Shown: one piece after another, positions 6,805 to 9,359 of the stretch
How the letters are laid out: each line of letters starts with the position of its first letter
Position numbering within the stretch: the first letter of the stretch is position 1
Source: Pseudomonadota bacterium
GTDB taxonomy: Bacteria > Pseudomonadota > Alphaproteobacteria > Rhizobiales > Kaistiaceae
Direction of reading: 5' to 3'
Length of the DNA stretch: 9,359 bases
Assembly: GCA_023392225.1 (NCBI GenBank)
Contig: JAEVZM010000134.1
Location: forward strand, 1 to 9,359
Made by a program: the position numbers and the translations under genes
Notes under the pieces: model-generated
Told to the model about the DNA's origin: nothing
The model's database searches: none
What the model saw: the letters and a program-made list of their open reading frames with translations, nothing else

Positions 6805-9270
6805 ATGGATGCGCCGCTAGGCTGGGAGTTCGACGCGACGGCCGCCCTGGTGGCCGCACCGGTTCCATTGCTCGTGACAGCGCCGAGAGGAAGCGTGATC
6901 GCCTTCGTCAACGAGGCGTTCAGTGCCTTTGCGGGATACGGCCTTGACGAATGCGTCGGCAGGCCACTCGACCTTCTGAGGGGGGCCGATACCGATGCCA
7001 CGACGTTTGCGGAGGTCGTGCGGGCCCTCGCCTTCGAGGAAGCGATCAGCCGCGACCTCTTGCTCCACGGCAAGGATGGCAGGGCGCTCCGCGTCGCCCT
7101 CTCGGCCCGGCCGCACACGAGCGACGGCGGCGCCACGATCGCGCTCTGCGATGCGCATGGGCACAGCCCGGAGGACGAGGCGCTCGCCGACCTCCTCCGC
7201 CACATTCCATGCCAGGTCTTTCGCCGGGTCCGGAGAGCCGACGGGGAGGTGGACTGCTTCGGGCTGCCGGACTGGATCGTCCATCCCGGCGCGCCCGGCC
7301 GGCGGCTCGGCCCCGGCAGCTGCATCGACGACGTCCATCCGGAGGATCTCGACCGCGTCCTGATCGAGATCGAGGAGTCGACCGCGCGCCTGAAGCCGCT
7401 GGTCGTGGAGTATCGGGCACGGCCGGATGGCGGATCGGGCGAGCGGTGGCTGCGGACCCAGGCGATTCCGCGTGAGGTGTCGGGCACCGCGATCTGGGAC
7501 GGCATCACCTTCGACGTTACCGCGGAGCGGGAGCGCCGCGAGTGGCTCGAAGCGACGACCGAGAACATCCCGGGCTTCATCTTCAGGCGCCAGACGGCTC
7601 CGGACGGGACCATCGTCTACCCCTATCTCAGCGCCTCGCTCACCCGGATGATCGGCCTGCCCGAGGGGCCGCTGACCGGCGACGAGCTGTGGAAACATGT
7701 CCATCGGGACGATGTCGGGAGGCTGTCGAACGAGATCCGCCGGACGGAGCGCGAGCTCAGCAAGACGGTGATCGAGCTCCGGATTCTCTCCGTCGATGGC
7801 GCGGAGCACTGGTTCCGGAGCTACTCGTCGCCGCGCACCCTCGGCAACGGCACCGTCGTGTGGGACGGGGTCGCCGTCGACGTCACGTCCGAGAAGGAGG
7901 CGAGCCTCGGCCTCGAATACCTCGCGCGTCACGACGCCCTGACGGGGCTCGCCAACCGCGCCTTCCTCGCCGAGCGGCTCCGCGCCGCCATTGACGAGGC
8001 GCGGCAGGAGCAGGGCGGGGCGCTGGCGCTGTCCCATCTCGTGCTCGCCGGGCTGTCGGAGATCAACGAGACGCTCGGGACGGCGGAGGGCGACGCGGTG
8101 CTGCGGGAGGCGGCGAGCCGGATCAGCGAGGTGGCGAGCGCGCTCGGCCATTTCGCGGCCCGGATCGGTGGCAACGAGTTCGCCGTGCTCCGCAAGGGCG
8201 ATGGCGTCGACGCCGATGCGTTCGTGCTCGAGCTGCTCCAGACCCTGTCGCAGCCGATCCCGGTCGACGACGGTGCGGTGCTGATCGAGCCGAGCGCCGG
8301 GACCACGGTGCTATCGGCGCCGGAGCTCAAGCGCTTCGAGACCGAGCGCGCCGCGGCCGAGCTGATGAAGCGGGCGTCGATGGCGCTCTCGGCCGCCTGC
8401 CGCCTCGGGGCCGGCAGCCATCTTCGCTATGACGATTCCCTCGACCATCGCATCCAGCACCGGATGGAGCTGCGCCACGCGCTCCATCGCGCCATCGAGG
8501 AGAACCAGCTCGTCCTCCACTACCAGCCGATCGTCGACATCGACACCGGGCGGATCGTCGGCGCCGAGGCGCTGGTGCGCTGGCAGCACCCCCAGTTCGG
8601 CCTGCTGCGGCCGAACGTCTTCATCCCGCTCGCCGAGGAATCGGGCCTGATCATCGCGCTGGGCGAGTGGGTGCTGCGGACGGCGCTCCGCCAGCTCGCG
8701 ACCTGGCGGGCGGCGGGGATGACGCTTGAACGGCTGGCCGTCAACGCCTCGGCGATCCAGGTTCGGAACGCGGATTTCGCCGGGACGATCCGGCGCCTGC
8801 TCGCCGAATCGGGCATCGCGCCACAGGCCCTCGAGATCGAGATCACCGAGGGCATCCTGCTCGACAGCGCCGAGGAGGTGGCCGAGGCCCTCCGCGCGAT
8901 CCGCGCGCTCGGCGTGCGCCTGTCGATCGACGACTTCGGCGCCGGCCACGCTTCATTCCAGTATCTGAGGGGCTTTCCGATCGACCAGATCAAGCTCGAC
9001 CAGATGTTCGTGCGCCAGCTCTCGATCACCTCGAGCGATGCGGTGATCGTGCGGGCGATCGCCTCACTCGGTCGAAGCCTCGGGTTAGAGCTGGTGGCCG
9101 AAGGGGTCGAGACCCGGCAGCAGCGCGACTTCCTGCAGCAGCAGGGCTATCCGCTGGGGCAGGGTTACCTGTTCAGTCCGCCGATCGCGGCGGATGCCTT
9201 CGCAAGGCTGCTGGCAAGCGGGGCCGTGCTGCCGCTGGCCGGCGGGGCGCCGGGCCGGACCGGGCCATAG
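6805..9270 (+). CDS. PAS-PAS-PAS-GGDEF-EAL protein, probable c-di-GMP phosphodiesterase
   Basis: From ATG 6805 the product has 821 residues. ATG 6718 would add 29 residues without family resemblance. Neither has a strong ribosome binding site. No signal peptide or membrane segment is visible, so it is probably cytoplasmic. Domains are: a LOV-like PAS (about 9-118); two PAS_3-type domains (about 123-241 and 242-366), each ending in a WDGxxxDVTxExE motif; a GGDEF domain (about 369-541); and an EAL domain (about 555-806). The GGDEF signature reads GGNEF (455-459), and the usual DLDxFK metal-binding motif is LAGLSEIN, so cyclase activity is probably lost. The EAL domain keeps Glu588 (EAL), Asn647, Glu679, Asp709-Asp710, Lys730, Glu766 and Gln786, with loop DDFGAGHASF, so hydrolysis of c-di-GMP to pGpG is expected. 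The degenerate GGDEF may bind GTP or c-di-GMP as a regulatory site, as known for related proteins. The input signal is unknown. The gene stands alone, 200 nt after pccA. Confidence 0.93.
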   Translation: MDAPLGWEFDATAALVAAPVPLLVTAPRGSVIAFVNEAFSAFAGYGLDECVGRPLDLLRGADTDATTFAEVVRALAFEEAISRDLLLHGKDGRALRVALSARPHTSDGGATIALCDAHGHSPEDEALADLLRHIPCQVFRRVRRADGEVDCFGLPDWIVHPGAPGRRLGPGSCIDDVHPEDLDRVLIEIEESTARLKPLVVEYRARPDGGSGERWLRTQAIPREVSGTAIWDGITFDVTAERERREWLEATTENIPGFIFRRQTAPDGTIVYPYLSASLTRMIGLPEGPLTGDELWKHVHRDDVGRLSNEIRRTERELSKTVIELRILSVDGAEHWFRSYSSPRTLGNGTVVWDGVAVDVTSEKEASLGLEYLARHDALTGLANRAFLAERLRAAIDEARQEQGGALALSHLVLAGLSEINETLGTAEGDAVLREAASRISEVASALGHFAARIGGNEFAVLRKGDGVDADAFVLELLQTLSQPIPVDDGAVLIEPSAGTTVLSAPELKRFETERAAAELMKRASMALSAACRLGAGSHLRYDDSLDHRIQHRMELRHALHRAIEENQLVLHYQPIVDIDTGRIVGAEALVRWQHPQFGLLRPNVFIPLAEESGLIIALGEWVLRTALRQLATWRAAGMTLERLAVNASAIQVRNADFAGTIRRLLAESGIAPQALEIEITEGILLDSAEEVAEALRAIRALGVRLSIDDFGAGHASFQYLRGFPIDQIKLDQMFVRQLSITSSDAVIVRAIASLGRSLGLELVAEGVETRQQRDFLQQQGYPLGQGYLFSPPIAADAFARLLASGAVLPLAGGAPGRTGP

Positions 9271-9296
9271 CGGGATTCGGCCCCGGGGCCGGTGGC

Positions 9297-9330
9297 GGAG
9301 CGCGGCGCCGGTCTCGCGGCCCCGCGCTCC
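9297..9330. terminator. GC-rich hairpin after the GGDEF-EAL gene
   Basis: GGAGCGCGG (9297-9305) pairs perfectly with CCGCGCTCC (9322-9330). Inside, after one C-C mismatch, GCCG (9307-9310) pairs with CGGC (9317-9320) around the loop GTCTCG. It starts 27 nt after the TAG. No T-run follows on either strand, so it is a terminator by structure and position only. If the minus-strand gene end at 9339 is real, the hairpin sits between two converging genes and could serve both. Confidence 0.45.
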
Positions 9331-9338
9331 GGAGGGTG

Positions 9339-9359
9339 TCAGGCCGGGTACTGCTCGGG
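9339..9359 (-). CDS. Possible C-terminal end of a convergent gene at the window edge
   Basis: On the minus strand the last 21 bases read as six codons (PEQYPA) and then TGA. The only support is an open frame to the edge and the hairpin between this stop and the preceding gene. Six codons cannot identify a product, and the reading may be chance. Confidence 0.15.
   Translation of the reverse strand, partial: PEQYPA

Noticed and set aside
6817..8151. Minus-strand open frame (444 codons) opposite the PAS domains
   Set aside because: Antisense shadow with no motif. The plus strand encodes clear PAS domains over the same DNA.
9279..9290. Perfect 12-bp palindrome GGCCCCGGGGCC after the last gene
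   Set aside because: With no loop it cannot form a useful RNA hairpin, and palindromes of G and C are expected often at this base composition. The nearby 9297-9330 stem is the better terminator candidate.

Overview
The window looks like chromosomal DNA from a high-GC member of the Alphaproteobacteria (about 70% G+C judged by eye, with a strong preference for G or C at third codon positions). The pointers are an alphaproteobacterial-type propionyl-CoA carboxylase alpha chain, a FixK/FnrL/CRP-like palindrome, and a multi-PAS GGDEF-EAL protein. The order or genus cannot be fixed from this sequence. There are no tRNA, rRNA, CRISPR or insertion-sequence features.

Layout. 1-939 (+): 3' part of a MgtC/SapB-type membrane protein (DUF4010 region), cut by the window edge. 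965-980: a CRP/FNR-type palindrome in the intergenic region ahead of 1089-2555 (+), a 488-residue RTX calcium-binding protein of the type I secretion class. 2569-3045 (-): an Lrp/AsnC regulator that converges on the RTX gene with 13 bp between them and diverges from 3187-4212 (+), a PAPS-dependent sulfotransferase. 4211-4285 (+): the last 24 codons of a HigB-type toxin, not listed among long ORFs, abutting the sulfotransferase stop. 4251-4577 (+): an intact HigA-type antitoxin without a complete toxin. 4604-6604 (+): pccA, a biotin carboxylase/biotin carrier subunit with all catalytic residues. 6805-9270 (+): a PAS-PAS-PAS-GGDEF-EAL protein with a decayed cyclase domain and an intact phosphodiesterase domain. 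9297-9330: a terminator-like hairpin, possibly shared with a convergent gene whose last codons reach the right edge.

How the parts relate. Sulfotransferase, higB remnant, higA and pccA are all on the plus strand with gaps of 38 nt (stop to higA start) and 26 nt, so they may be read together, though their functions do not form an obvious pathway. The clearest evolutionary event is the loss of most of higB, leaving its tail, the antitoxin start and its Shine-Dalgarno sequence in place. The RTX gene has no transporter genes nearby. I see no complete new multi-gene system. The points most worth following are the orphaned antitoxin with its toxin scar, the LOV-like PAS domain without its photoactive cysteine in front of a GGNEF/EAL output, and the RTX N-terminus in which lysines replace calcium-binding positions.
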